From Vallitalea sp. (GTDB lineage Bacteria > Bacillota > Clostridia > Lachnospirales > Vallitaleaceae): a DNA stretch of 64,000 bases. The translations under genes and the position numbers were made by a program. The first letter of the stretch is position 1; each line of letters opens with the position of its first letter. Where the stretch lies: the NCBI GenBank assembly GCA_025210515.1, contig JAOARM010000010.1:1-64000 (forward strand), read 5' to 3'. Below are positions 28,554-37,455 of this stretch, piece by piece. Under the pieces are notes generated by a model. The model worked only from the letters and a program-made list of their open reading frames with translations, ran no database searches and was not told the origin of the DNA.

Positions 28554-29132
28554 ATGGGTAACATGTTAGAAATACGTTGGCATGGCCGTGGCGGACAAGG
28601 TGCTAAAACAGCATCATTATTGTTAGCTGAGGCTGCGTTCGACACAGGAAAATTCATCCAAGGCTTCCCAGAGTATGGTCCAGAACGTATGGGAGCTCCA
28701 ATCACTGCATACAACCGTATAAGTGATGAAAGATGTCCAATTCATTCAAACATCTATGAGCCAGATTTTGTAGTAGTAGTAGACGAAACATTAATCGACG
28801 TAGTTGATGTAACTGCAGGCTTAAAAGAAACTGGTGGTATTATTATTAATACATCAAAAACTCCAGAAGAAGTAAAAGATAAGTTAAAAGGTTATAAAGG
28901 TGGAATCTATACAATTGATGCTAGAGAAATTTCTATGGCAACTCTTGGAAGATATTTCCCTAATACACCTATGCTTGCAGCTGTAGTTAAAGTAGCAAAC
29001 ATTATGGATGAAGAAACATTAATTACTTCAATGGAAAAATCATTCCACCACAAATTCTCAAATAAACCACATGTAATTGCTCCTAATATGGAAGCATTAA
29101 AGAAATCACTTACGGAGGTGAAAGGTGCATGA
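28554..29132 (+). CDS. porC: Pyruvate:ferredoxin oxidoreductase, gamma subunit
   Basis: A 192-residue gamma subunit of the 2-oxoacid:acceptor oxidoreductase family, with RWHGRGGQGAKTA at the N-terminus and the EYGPERMGAP motif near residue 40. Por oxidises pyruvate with CoA to acetyl-CoA and CO2 and reduces ferredoxin. GGAGGG upstream supports the ATG at 28554. Codons here are less AT-biased than in neighbouring genes (many C-ending), as expected for a highly expressed operon. Gene order is gamma-delta-alpha-beta. Confidence 0.92.
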   Translation: MGNMLEIRWHGRGGQGAKTASLLLAEAAFDTGKFIQGFPEYGPERMGAPITAYNRISDERCPIHSNIYEPDFVVVVDETLIDVVDVTAGLKETGGIIINTSKTPEEVKDKLKGYKGGIYTIDAREISMATLGRYFPNTPMLAAVVKVANIMDEETLITSMEKSFHHKFSNKPHVIAPNMEALKKSLTEVKGA

Positions 29133-29443
29133 GTAAGAAATTTGAACATGATATAGTACCAGCTTATACGCCTTGGCAAGAAACAACTCCAGGTGGATTA
29201 GTAACTGAATCAGGAAACGCACATTACTTTAAAACTGGTGACTGGAGAGCTATGAAGCCTGTATGGAATACAGATAAATGTAAGCAATGTTTATTATGTT
29301 TCCCAGTATGTCCAGATAGTTCAATAGTAATTAAAGATAAAAAAATGACTGGAATAGATTACGATCATTGTAAAGGTTGTGGCGTATGTGTTAAAGCCTG
29401 TCCATTCAATGCATTTGATTTCGTTCCAGAAGGTGAAGAATAG
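29129..29443 (+). CDS. porD: Pyruvate:ferredoxin oxidoreductase, delta subunit
   Basis: A 104-residue ferredoxin-like subunit with two 4Fe-4S motifs, CKQCLLCFPVCP near residue 51 and CKGCGVCVKACP near 81. It passes electrons from the thiamine diphosphate centre to external ferredoxin. Its ATG overlaps the stop of porC by four bases. Confidence 0.93.
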   Translation: MSKKFEHDIVPAYTPWQETTPGGLVTESGNAHYFKTGDWRAMKPVWNTDKCKQCLLCFPVCPDSSIVIKDKKMTGIDYDHCKGCGVCVKACPFNAFDFVPEGEE

Positions 29444-29462
29444 ATAGGAGGGAAATGAAGAT

Positions 29463-30647
29463 ATGGCAATTCGTGATAAATTATCAGGTAACGAGGCTGT
29501 AGCCGTTGCAATGAGACAAATTAATCCTGATGTAGTAGCAGCATTCCCTATTACTCCATCAACAGAAGTACCTCAATACTTCTCAGCATTTGTTGCTAAT
29601 GGCCAAGTAGATACAGAGTTCGTTCCTGTAGAATCAGAACATTCAGCTATGTCAGCTTGTATTGGAGCAGGTACTGCAGGTGCAAGAACAATGACAGCAA
29701 CATCAGCTAATGGTTTAGCATTAATGTGGGAGATGTTATACATCGCTGCATCATGTAAATTACCAATGGTATTATCAGTTGTTAACCGTGCTTTATCAGG
29801 TCCAATCAACATACATAATGATCATTCTGATTCAATGGGTGCAAGAGATTCAGGATGGATTCAAATATATGGTGAAAACAATCAAGAAGCATATGATAAT
29901 GCAATTATGGCAGTAAGAATTGGTGAGCACAAGGACGTTCAGCTTCCAGTAATGAACTGTTATGATGGATTCATTACTTCTCATGCAGTTGAGAATATTG
30001 AATTAATTGAAGATGAAAAAGTTAAAGAATTTGTTGGTACATATGAACCAAGTAATTACTTATTAAATAGTAAAGAGCAAATAGCTGTAGGTCCACTTGC
30101 AATTACTACTCATTACTTTGAGCATAAGCGTCAACAATCTGAAAGTATGAGAAATGCTAAGGACGTTATTTTAGAAGTTGCAAAAGACTTTAAGAAAATG
30201 TCTGGAAGAGAATACGGTCTATTTGAAGAATATAAAATGGAAGATGCAGAAAGAGCTATTATCGTGATTGGTTCAACTGCAGGAACATCAAAATTCGTTG
30301 TGGATGCTCTTAGAGCAAAAGGCGAAAAAGTTGGTTTAATTAAAATGAGAGTATTCCGTCCATTCCCAGCTGAAGAATTAGCAAAAGCTCTTGCAAATGT
30401 AAAAGCTGTAGCAGTTCTTGATAAATGTGATGGATTTAATGCAAAAGGTGCTCCATTATTTACAGAAACAGTTAGTGCTTTATATGTTGAAGGTGTAAAA
30501 CCTTTAGCAGTAAATTATATTTACGGTTTAGGTGGACGTGACGTTAAAACTAATGATATAGAAAAAGTATACGCTGATTTAGAAAAAATTGTAGAAGCTA
30601 ACAAAGTAGACGATACTTATCGTTACTTAGGCGTAGTTGAAGCTTAA
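29463..30647 (+). CDS. porA: Pyruvate:ferredoxin oxidoreductase, alpha subunit
   Basis: A 394-residue alpha subunit. The N-terminal AFPITPSTEVPQ, the VESEHSAMSACIGA segment and the later KMRVFRPFP are typical of PorA, which carries part of the substrate and CoA binding region. It follows porD by 19 bp with GGAGGG upstream. Subunit identity is clear; substrate preference (pyruvate against other 2-oxoacids) is inferred from similarity to pyruvate-type subunits. Confidence 0.92.
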   Translation: MAIRDKLSGNEAVAVAMRQINPDVVAAFPITPSTEVPQYFSAFVANGQVDTEFVPVESEHSAMSACIGAGTAGARTMTATSANGLALMWEMLYIAASCKLPMVLSVVNRALSGPINIHNDHSDSMGARDSGWIQIYGENNQEAYDNAIMAVRIGEHKDVQLPVMNCYDGFITSHAVENIELIEDEKVKEFVGTYEPSNYLLNSKEQIAVGPLAITTHYFEHKRQQSESMRNAKDVILEVAKDFKKMSGREYGLFEEYKMEDAERAIIVIGSTAGTSKFVVDALRAKGEKVGLIKMRVFRPFPAEELAKALANVKAVAVLDKCDGFNAKGAPLFTETVSALYVEGVKPLAVNYIYGLGGRDVKTNDIEKVYADLEKIVEANKVDDTYRYLGVVEA

Positions 30648-30668
30648 TTAAATGGAGGTGAAAAGAAA

Positions 30669-31601
30669 ATGGCATATAATTTAAAAGAAACAACTACAAA
30701 ACCAGAAAGATTAACTGGTGGACATAGAATGTGTGCTGGATGTGGTGCTCCTGTAGTAGTACGTACTGTACTTAGAGCATTAAAAGAAGAAGATCACGCA
30801 GTAATCGGTGCTGCAACAGGATGTTTAGAAGTTTCAACTTTCTTATATCCTTATACAGCATGGAAAGATTCATTTATCCATTCAGCTTTTGAAAATGCTG
30901 GAGCAACAGTTTCAGGTGCAGAAGCTGCATACACATCTATGAAAAGACAAGGAAAAATAGATGATACTTATAAATTCATAGCATTTGGTGGAGACGGTGG
31001 AACATATGATATCGGACTTCAATCATTATCAGGAGCTATGGAAAGAGGTCATGACATGGTTTATGTATGTTATGACAACGGAGCTTACATGAACACTGGT
31101 ATTCAAAGATCATCAGCTACACCAAAATATGCTGATACAACTACTTCACCAGCAGGTTCAGCAGTACCTGGTAAGCAACAATACAGAAAAGATTTAACTA
31201 CAGTTATGGTAGGACATGGTTTACCATATGTAGCACAATCAGCTCCAATGAAAAACTTCAAAGATTTATATGAAAAAGCAGAAAAAGCTATCTATACAGA
31301 AGGACCAGCATTCCTTAACGTATTAGCTCCATGTCCACGTGGTTGGAGATATGAGACTGATAGATTAATGGAATTATGTGAAATTGCTGTAGATACTTGT
31401 TTCTGGCCATTATTTGAAGTTGTTAATGGTGAGTATAAGTTATCATACAAACCTAAGAAAAAACGTCCTATCAGTGATTGGTTAGAAGCTCAAGGAAGAT
31501 TCAAGCATGTTGCTAAGAATGAAGAAGTTGTTGCTGAAATCCAAGCAGAAATCGATAGAAGATGGGAAAAATTATTAAGACTTTGTGGAGAAGAAGCGTA
31601 A
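30669..31601 (+). CDS. porB: Pyruvate:ferredoxin oxidoreductase, beta subunit
   Basis: A 310-residue beta subunit that binds thiamine diphosphate and one iron-sulfur cluster. RMCAGCGAP near residue 20, GATGCLEVSTF near 49 and the GGDGGTYDIG thiamine diphosphate/Mg region near 109 are all visible. GGAGGTG precedes the ATG 21 bp after porA, and the operon ends at the terminator just downstream. Confidence 0.93.
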   Translation: MAYNLKETTTKPERLTGGHRMCAGCGAPVVVRTVLRALKEEDHAVIGAATGCLEVSTFLYPYTAWKDSFIHSAFENAGATVSGAEAAYTSMKRQGKIDDTYKFIAFGGDGGTYDIGLQSLSGAMERGHDMVYVCYDNGAYMNTGIQRSSATPKYADTTTSPAGSAVPGKQQYRKDLTTVMVGHGLPYVAQSAPMKNFKDLYEKAEKAIYTEGPAFLNVLAPCPRGWRYETDRLMELCEIAVDTCFWPLFEVVNGEYKLSYKPKKKRPISDWLEAQGRFKHVAKNEEVVAEIQAEIDRRWEKLLRLCGEEA

Positions 31602-31626
31602 GCTAAAGCTCTTATTAATTAGATTG

Positions 31627-31663
31627 AAAGCACTAGTCATCTAGACTGGTGCTTTTTCTTTTT
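31627..31663 (+). terminator. Terminator of the por operon
   Basis: AAAGCACTAGTC (31627-31638) pairs with GACTGGTGCTTT (31644-31655), one mismatch, followed by a T-rich run. Confidence 0.88.
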
Positions 31664-31724
31664 ATAAAAAACAAGGTGAAACATATGCAAACCATGATTA
31701 AAATCTACGCCGGCTTCTATAGAA

Positions 31725-31733
31725 TGATATAAT
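31725..31733 (+). promoter_or_regulatory. Possible extended -10 promoter of the rhomboid gene
   Basis: TGATATAAT is an extended -10 element about 135 bp before the gene; no convincing -35 is present. Confidence 0.35.
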
Positions 31734-31866
31734 TTAACAAATAATGGTTGACTTATTGCAACTAAAGGATACAATAATAATAAATATATATTAAGAAATA
31801 ATTTAACTAGCGACGCAGTTTTTATTAAATAAAAGAAAAATAAAATAATAGCTAAAAGGTGGGCGT

Positions 31867-32928
31867 ATGAAAACAACAACATATAATAATTTATGTAGAC
31901 TTTTAGAGAACTATGAATATCAAGGGATTCCAACAGATAGTGAAAAAGTTAAGATGTATGCAACATTTAGTAACAACAGTCTATACCTAATAAATATAAT
32001 ATCACTAGATGATTCATATACATTCAATAAAGATAAATTTAAAGAATACAAAACTATAACGTGGAAGCAATTCTCCAGAGTTAATGCTAATAAAATTATA
32101 TTATTAAATTTATTATTAACGGATAACGTAGAAGATATATACAGCGATGTGAATTATACACCAGACTTTGATGATGATATTATTGACATCAATTGGATTG
32201 TTAATATTAATGAAGAAAGATTAATTATTCCTAGTGAACAAGTAAGTAGTGTTATAGGACTTGAAAAAGACATTAGAAAATTACTGAAATCTAATGATGA
32301 ATCATATATACCAGAAAAGATGTTAGAAAATAATAATAAACCCTATGTTACTTATTCACTAATAACTATTAACATTGTTATATGGATATTAATGGAGTTA
32401 GCTGGAGGAACGACAAATATAGAAATATTAGTAAAATATGGTGCTATAGACTCTTTCTCATTTTTTATAAAACATGAATACTATAGATTATTTACTTCAA
32501 TGTTTATTCATATTGGAATCTTTCATCTTATTTATAATATATTTGGACTCTATATATTTGGAACTAGACTGGAGAAACATATGAAATCCTGGTCCTTTAT
32601 ATTACTATATATATTATCTGGATTTTTTGGAGGAATACTTAGTATTGTTATCGATTATGTGAATAATAGAGTAATAATATCAGCTGGAGCATCAGGAGCT
32701 ATATATGGCATTATAGGAGCAATAATAATATACTCTATTGTATATAGAAAAGAGATAGGAGGACTAACGTCTTCAACTCTATTAATAATGTTTATAATTG
32801 GAATAGCTGTTGGCTCAATTAATCCTCAGATAAGAAATTTAGTACATCTGGGAGGATTTATTGGTGGAGCAATTGTTGCCTATGTTATGACCAGAATACC
32901 GCAAAGAAATACAGTAGAACAAATATAA
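31867..32928 (+). CDS. Rhomboid family intramembrane serine protease
   Basis: A 353-residue protein. The first 155 residues are a soluble cytosolic domain without recognised motifs. From about 158 six or seven hydrophobic helices follow, with the rhomboid signatures: HIGIFHLIYN near 214-223, the catalytic serine S276 in GASG and the catalytic histidine H327 in LVHLGGF. The enzyme cleaves transmembrane proteins within the bilayer. The layout with an N-terminal extension recalls GluP/YqgP of Bacillus. AAAGGTGG upstream supports the start. Its substrate is unknown; nearby single-span surface proteins are candidates only by proximity. Confidence 0.9.
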   Translation: MKTTTYNNLCRLLENYEYQGIPTDSEKVKMYATFSNNSLYLINIISLDDSYTFNKDKFKEYKTITWKQFSRVNANKIILLNLLLTDNVEDIYSDVNYTPDFDDDIIDINWIVNINEERLIIPSEQVSSVIGLEKDIRKLLKSNDESYIPEKMLENNNKPYVTYSLITINIVIWILMELAGGTTNIEILVKYGAIDSFSFFIKHEYYRLFTSMFIHIGIFHLIYNIFGLYIFGTRLEKHMKSWSFILLYILSGFFGGILSIVIDYVNNRVIISAGASGAIYGIIGAIIIYSIVYRKEIGGLTSSTLLIMFIIGIAVGSINPQIRNLVHLGGFIGGAIVAYVMTRIPQRNTVEQI

Positions 32929-33045
32929 ACTATAATTATTATAACGTTTATTTAGTTGAAGGAAACAGATGAACTTATGAATAAAACATCACATCTAAGT
33001 GAAAAATAAGTAAATATATAAGAAACTTATTGTGGTGGTGATTGA

Positions 33046-33804
33046 ATGTTTTTTAGTAAAGAAATGTTGCAACAAGATACTAATATATTATACGATGACA
33101 AAGAAGTAATTGAAGTAATTAACGATTATTATAATCATGTTTTAACACAAGTAGCTAATATTGAAGATAGTAGAAAAAATGCTTTAAGCATATTTTCAAG
33201 ATATTGTAAGATGTTATACAACAAACAATTGATATCAACTCTAGAAGATGATTTCTATAATAGATTTCTCCTTGTGTATATGCCAAGCTATAGTTTGAAA
33301 TTATCGGAAAAAGAGTTAAGAGTAGTATTGATAGAGATGGGTAAATTACTAGAATTCATAAATTCATATCATGGAATAAATCTATCTAAATCTTATAAAA
33401 AAGATTGGACATCTAATCTTGATGATATGTTAAGAGTATTTTATATTATTCGTAAGATGCAGAAATATACAGATGCACCAGTATTAAGTTTTAATCCAAT
33501 GATTATAGATATGAACTGTTATAAAAAAAGAAAGCATAATTATCAAGAAATCTCCAAAAGAGAAATATACGAACAAGGATATTTTGAGATAATAGAGCGA
33601 ATTGGTGGAACAATTATTCTAAAGAAAACCAAAACTAAGAATAACTTTTACGTAAAATTAAAAGTTGAAAGTAATTTAGCAATTGATATGCATAATAAAG
33701 ATATAATCAATATGAGAATTAAAAAAAGATTTTTTAACACTACTTGGGACATTATAGATATGAAAGATTATTATTCTTATAGAGCAATAAATTATATATT
33801 CTAA
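33046..33804 (+). CDS. Protein of unknown function (252 residues)
   Basis: I do not recognise this family. The protein has no signal peptide or transmembrane helix, is rich in Lys, Tyr, Asn and Ile, and is probably helical over the first 150 residues with a more beta-like, basic C-terminal third (KKTKTKNNFYVKLKVE). GGTGGTGATTG precedes the ATG. It lies 117 bp after the rhomboid gene with its own terminator, so it may share that transcript. Confidence 0.65.
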   Translation: MFFSKEMLQQDTNILYDDKEVIEVINDYYNHVLTQVANIEDSRKNALSIFSRYCKMLYNKQLISTLEDDFYNRFLLVYMPSYSLKLSEKELRVVLIEMGKLLEFINSYHGINLSKSYKKDWTSNLDDMLRVFYIIRKMQKYTDAPVLSFNPMIIDMNCYKKRKHNYQEISKREIYEQGYFEIIERIGGTIILKKTKTKNNFYVKLKVESNLAIDMHNKDIINMRIKKRFFNTTWDIIDMKDYYSYRAINYIF

Positions 33805-33844
33805 ATAAATATAATATTGGCTAATGAAATTTTAGTTCACATAA

Positions 33845-33904
33845 GAAACAACTACAGTCTACAGCACCCTATATAATATGGGAATAGACTGTAGTTTCTT
33901 TTTG
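33845..33904 (+). terminator. Terminator after the 252-residue protein gene
   Basis: ACTACAGTCTA (33851-33861) pairs exactly with TAGACTGTAGT (33885-33895); flanking AAAC and TTTC extend the stem, and a T run follows. Confidence 0.75.
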
Positions 33905-33961
33905 AGTTCGTAATTAATTATAAGATGGAACTAATTTTTAATTAAGGTACACAACTTTTTA

Positions 33962-33970
33962 TGTTATAAT
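33962..33970 (+). promoter_or_regulatory. Extended -10 promoter of the flavodoxin-SCP2 gene
   Basis: TGTTATAAT contains the extended -10 TGnTATAAT, 42 bp before the start codon; the -35 is weak. Confidence 0.5.
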
Positions 33971-34012
33971 AATTGTAGAATAACCAAAGAATTTGACGAA
34001 GGAGAAGATTGT

Positions 34013-35044
34013 ATGGATATACTAATAGTATATGGTGGTAATGGATTAGCCAATGATTTATCTCTATTAGCAGTTGAGCAAATAAATACAGTATTAAACG
34101 AGCTAGAAGTTAATGTTACAACATTTCATCTTACATATAATAATATATTAGAGGAATTTATTGAAGCACTTAAAAAAGCAGATGGAGTTGTTCTAGCAAC
34201 AACTGTTGAATGGATAGGAATTGGGGGCAAGATGCAGGCTTTCCTAGATAGCTGTTATCTTTCTGATAATCAACAAATATTCAACGATAAGTATTTAATG
34301 TCAGTAGTATTAACAAAAACAACAGGCGATAGAGATGCAGCTTCATATTTATTAAAATCATGGGAAATGCTTGGTGGCATTGAAGGAGTGACTCTATCTG
34401 GAAGAATTGAGAGTTCTGTAGATTTAGAAACCAATAGAAATGTTATATCAATAATAGATAAGAAGACAGAAGATTTCTATAGAATAATTAATCAAAAAAG
34501 ACAGGTTCTTCCAACAGGAACAATTGGTACAGTTATTAATAATAATATGACATTAGAGCAGAAGAATGTTAATAACGATATGAATATTGTTAATGAATTA
34601 ATTAACGATAATTTATTATATAATAATCAATCAGTTTATCAAAAAGAAGATCCTCATATTATAAAACAAAAACAAGATATACAAGAATTAACAGCGTTCT
34701 TTAATCAAAAGCTTACATCAGATGAGAAGTTTTCTAACAATGAGTACATTCATACGTTAATAAAAGCTTTTAATTACAAAGAAGATATTAATAATTGTAC
34801 ATATAATATTATTATTACTGATAAAGAGAAGGAAGATATTATTATCAAAATTATTGATGGGAAAATAAATGGATACACTGGAACAGATAACAATGCTGAT
34901 GTGATAATCAATGTTGAATCACATATATTTGATAGAATACTTAGTGGAAAACTAACTGCACAGAGAGCCTTTTTAACAGGGCAATTAAAAGCAAAAGGTA
35001 ATTTTACTCTATTATATGAATTTGATCATTTGTTTAAGTTATAG
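34013..35044 (+). CDS. Flavodoxin-like protein fused to an SCP2 sterol-carrier domain
   Basis: A 343-residue cytosolic protein of two parts. Residues 1-165 resemble NADPH-dependent FMN reductases/flavodoxins: an MDILIVYGG first strand and a GVVLATTVEWIGIGGKMQAFLD segment like the flavin loop. Residues about 225-343 match the SCP2 fold (IKIIDGKINGYTGTDNNAD, then ILSGKLTAQRAFLTGQLKAKGN), which binds lipids or acyl groups. The Asn-rich linker near 170-225 joins them. GAAGGAGA precedes the ATG. The fusion suggests redox chemistry on a hydrophobic ligand, but no substrate can be named. Confidence 0.78.
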   Translation: MDILIVYGGNGLANDLSLLAVEQINTVLNELEVNVTTFHLTYNNILEEFIEALKKADGVVLATTVEWIGIGGKMQAFLDSCYLSDNQQIFNDKYLMSVVLTKTTGDRDAASYLLKSWEMLGGIEGVTLSGRIESSVDLETNRNVISIIDKKTEDFYRIINQKRQVLPTGTIGTVINNNMTLEQKNVNNDMNIVNELINDNLLYNNQSVYQKEDPHIIKQKQDIQELTAFFNQKLTSDEKFSNNEYIHTLIKAFNYKEDINNCTYNIIITDKEKEDIIIKIIDGKINGYTGTDNNADVIINVESHIFDRILSGKLTAQRAFLTGQLKAKGNFTLLYEFDHLFKL

Positions 35045-35083
35045 ATATTTATAATAAAAGAATTCACAAGCAATATTTTTCTC

Positions 35084-35833
35084 TTATTTTTGTACAAAAA
35101 GTTGTGTGAATACTTTGCCGTATCTTGGATCATTGGTTATACCAATTCCTATATAATTATAATCTGTACTTAATATATTTATATTATGAGAGGGGCTATT
35201 CATTAAAGAGTTCATTGCGCTTTCTATAGTGCTATTACCTGCTATGTTTTCTCCTGCCATATTATAATCAATTGAAAAATCTTTTAGCATTTTAAAAGGA
35301 GATCCATAGATTGGAGAATTATGACTAAAGTATTTATTGTTAGAGATATCTCTTGACTTAATTCTTGCTACTTTCATAAGTTCCATATCAATTTTATAAT
35401 CTGGTAGCCCAGCTTTTTTGCGTTCAGAGTTAATTAAGTTAATCATAAGAGTTTCTTCAGCAGATAAATTATTACTATATTTATCTTCTTTTTCGCTGGT
35501 ATAAGCAGGATTATAATAAGAAGATGCTTTTGTATAAGTACTAGATATAACTCCTATTGAGCCATTTTCCATGTGAATAACATACCAACTACCAATCATA
35601 CCGAGAACATCTAATACGTCACCACTAGACACTGTTCCTATTTTCTTATATGAAGTACTAGGACCTGTGCGTACATTTAGGTTATTAGTTGTAATCTCAA
35701 TCTGTTTTATATTAGTCCATTTGAATATATTAGTTCTAGAAGCAAATATATCTACTCTAAACAATAATGATGAAATAATAAATATAAATGTTATTATAAG
35801 TACAACTCTTCCTTTGGTCATTATTTTTCTCAT
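35084..35833 (-). CDS. Secreted CAP-domain protein with SH3-like domain
   Basis: A 249-residue secreted protein. An N-terminal hydrophobic helix (about 8-27) is followed by a bacterial SH3 segment (NLNVRTGPSTSYKKIG near residue 51) and a C-terminal CAP/SCP domain of the YkwD type (LMINLINSERKKAGLP, YFSHNSP, AGENIAG, MNSPSHNINIL). The frame is open to 35875, but GGAAGGAAG stands just before the ATG at 35833. SH3b domains often bind cell wall, and such proteins occur in sporulating and wall-associated settings. Its biochemical activity is unknown. Confidence 0.88.
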   Translation of the reverse strand: MRKIMTKGRVVLIITFIFIISSLLFRVDIFASRTNIFKWTNIKQIEITTNNLNVRTGPSTSYKKIGTVSSGDVLDVLGMIGSWYVIHMENGSIGVISSTYTKASSYYNPAYTSEKEDKYSNNLSAEETLMINLINSERKKAGLPDYKIDMELMKVARIKSRDISNNKYFSHNSPIYGSPFKMLKDFSIDYNMAGENIAGNSTIESAMNSLMNSPSHNINILSTDYNYIGIGITNDPRYGKVFTQLFVQK

Positions 35834-35873
35834 ACTGTCACTTCCTTCCAATAATATTATGGAAAAAATAATC

Positions 35874-35902
35874 ATTATATATTCGTATATGTAAGTGGTA
35901 AA
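35874..35902 (-). promoter_or_regulatory. Predicted promoter of the CAP-domain gene
   Basis: On the minus strand TTTACC (35902-35897), 17 bp, TATAAT (35879-35874). Confidence 0.45.
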
Positions 35903-35909
35903 ATTTTAC
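35898..35909. promoter_or_regulatory. Palindrome between divergent promoters
   Basis: GTAAAATTTTAC is a perfect 12-base palindrome. It overlaps the predicted -35 of the CAP gene and, on the other strand, the TTTACT -35 candidate of the divergent gene. It may be a shared operator. Confidence 0.35.
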
Positions 35910-35933
35910 TGTGTAAAGTAAAGATATTAATAT
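35905..35933 (+). promoter_or_regulatory. Possible promoter of the 149-residue protein gene
   Basis: TTTACT (35905-35910), 17 bp, TAATAT (35928-35933); each hexamer matches consensus at four positions. Confidence 0.35.
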
Positions 35934-35995
35934 TTTTGGATTACTGTGAGTATATATAGATAAGGATATTATTATCCCAAAAAGGAAGATGATAT

Positions 35996-36445
35996 ATGGA
36001 ATCTAATCAAATAGCAAATGAATTAATAGAAAAAGAGCAACTATTATTGCTCTATGAAAATCTGATTGATGAAGGATTGCATCTATATAATATATATAAG
36101 TCAATTCATAATAAGTTAATTTCTCATGAAAATAGAAACATAGTACAAGATATTATGAAAACAAGATTATATCAGATTAGAGAATTAATTAGTATATATA
36201 ATAAGTTAAGTGGGGAATGTTATAGAAGTAAACAATCAAATGTCCATAAAAAAAATAAGTTAAAGAAGATGTTTGCAAAAGAAAGCAATTATGTAGAAGC
36301 AATTAATCATATATATGCTAACACTAATGATATAGTAACAAAAGTGAAACTAACCAAGCTAATACAAGATGAAAATATAATATTATTTAGATTGTTATAT
36401 TTGCAAAGTTTAATTGGTATCTGTTGGGAGGCTAATGATAAATGA
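35996..36445 (+). CDS. Helical protein of unknown function (149 residues)
   Basis: A 149-residue protein predicted almost entirely helical, without signal peptide or membrane helix. Two halves of similar helical character (about 5-65 and 95-145) hint at a four-helix bundle, possibly ferritin-like, but no metal-binding ExxH motif is obvious. A GGAAG site precedes the ATG. Its 3' end overlaps the convergent kinase gene by 36 bases. Confidence 0.65.
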   Translation: MESNQIANELIEKEQLLLLYENLIDEGLHLYNIYKSIHNKLISHENRNIVQDIMKTRLYQIRELISIYNKLSGECYRSKQSNVHKKNKLKKMFAKESNYVEAINHIYANTNDIVTKVKLTKLIQDENIILFRLLYLQSLIGICWEANDK

Positions 36446-37135
36446 CGTACCTTCATTAACTTTACTTGTTACGTTAATAGTACCATTATGTTGTTCGATA
36501 ATTGTTTTGACTATAGGAAGTCCTAGTCCTGTACCGTTTTCTTTATAGGTAATAAAAGGTTCAAATATATCTTTTAGATGTTCTTCACTGATTCCTATAC
36601 CTGTATCATTAATGGTTATTATAATAAAATCATTAAGATGTTTTATATCTATAGCAATAGTGCCATCAGTATCAGTTGCTTCTAGTGCGTTTTTAATTAA
36701 GTTAAAAAATACTTCTTTTAGACGTGTTTCATCTCCAAGTATTGATGGAAGATGTTTGGTTTTAGTTACATATAAATTAATATTTTTCTCATATGCTACA
36801 GAATAAAAGCATTCAGTTAATGAATCAAGAATTGATGAAATATCCATGCTTTTTTTATGTATATTAATTGACTTATTATAAGAATTAAAATCATCTAGTA
36901 ATAAACCAACATAATCAAGTTCTTCATATAGAGAACTCCAGTGCTTATTATCTCTAACTTCTGGTGTCTGAGATTCAATAAGCTGAAGAGTACTTCTAAT
37001 TAAACCAATTGGATTTTTAATCTCGTGACACATTCTTGCTATTATTTCTGGTTTTCTTGTTTGTTGATATAATACTAACCAATCATCAAGCAATACAGAA
37101 AAATCATTTATCATATTATTTTGTCCAGAATTCAT
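36410..37135 (-). CDS. Soluble sensor-less histidine kinase
   Basis: A 241-residue cytosolic kinase with only the catalytic core. The HisKA domain carries H37 in CHEIKNPIGLI, and the HATPase part shows NLIKNALEA, DTGIGI and GTGLGLPI. About 30 residues precede the core, with no PAS, HAMP or membrane segment. GGGGTGAG upstream points to the ATG at 37135; the open GTG at 37144 lies inside that site. Similar short kinases feed the sporulation phosphorelay in Bacilli and Clostridia, but no response regulator adjoins it, so its partner is unknown. Confidence 0.85.
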   Translation of the reverse strand: MNSGQNNMINDFSVLLDDWLVLYQQTRKPEIIARMCHEIKNPIGLIRSTLQLIESQTPEVRDNKHWSSLYEELDYVGLLLDDFNSYNKSINIHKKSMDISSILDSLTECFYSVAYEKNINLYVTKTKHLPSILGDETRLKEVFFNLIKNALEATDTDGTIAIDIKHLNDFIIITINDTGIGISEEHLKDIFEPFITYKENGTGLGLPIVKTIIEQHNGTINVTSKVNEGTSFIISLPTDTN

Positions 37136-37365
37136 TATACTCACCCCTAATTACTACTATTGTATCAAAAGAAGCATAATAATACAACAAATACTGACTA
37201 ATTAATACTAAGGTTAATAGTTTAATTGTTCTATATATGATAATACTTTAGTTATATCAAATAATTTAAACAATTATTACCAATAAATTAATAGTAATTA
37301 AATAAATATATAAACACACTTAAGCATAATAGTAAAATAATGGAATAATAATTGTTAAATTATCC

Positions 37366-37394
37366 TTGAAAAATATACAGATATAGTTTAGTAT
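37366..37394 (+). promoter_or_regulatory. Predicted promoter of the HIT protein gene
   Basis: TTGAAA (37366-37371), 17 bp, TAGTAT (37389-37394). The rest of the 320-bp gap before the gene is featureless AT-rich DNA. Confidence 0.45.
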
Positions 37395-37455
37395 AGTCTA
37401 TACAGACTAGGAAAAAATAACTCAATTGCAATGGGAAATATCGGAAGGAGAAAAT

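Noticed and set aside
31637-31933. 98-codon open frame on the minus strand overlapping the por terminator and rhomboid start
   Set aside because: It crosses the por terminator and the rhomboid leader and start codons, has no ribosome site and is a hydrophobic AT-rich translation.
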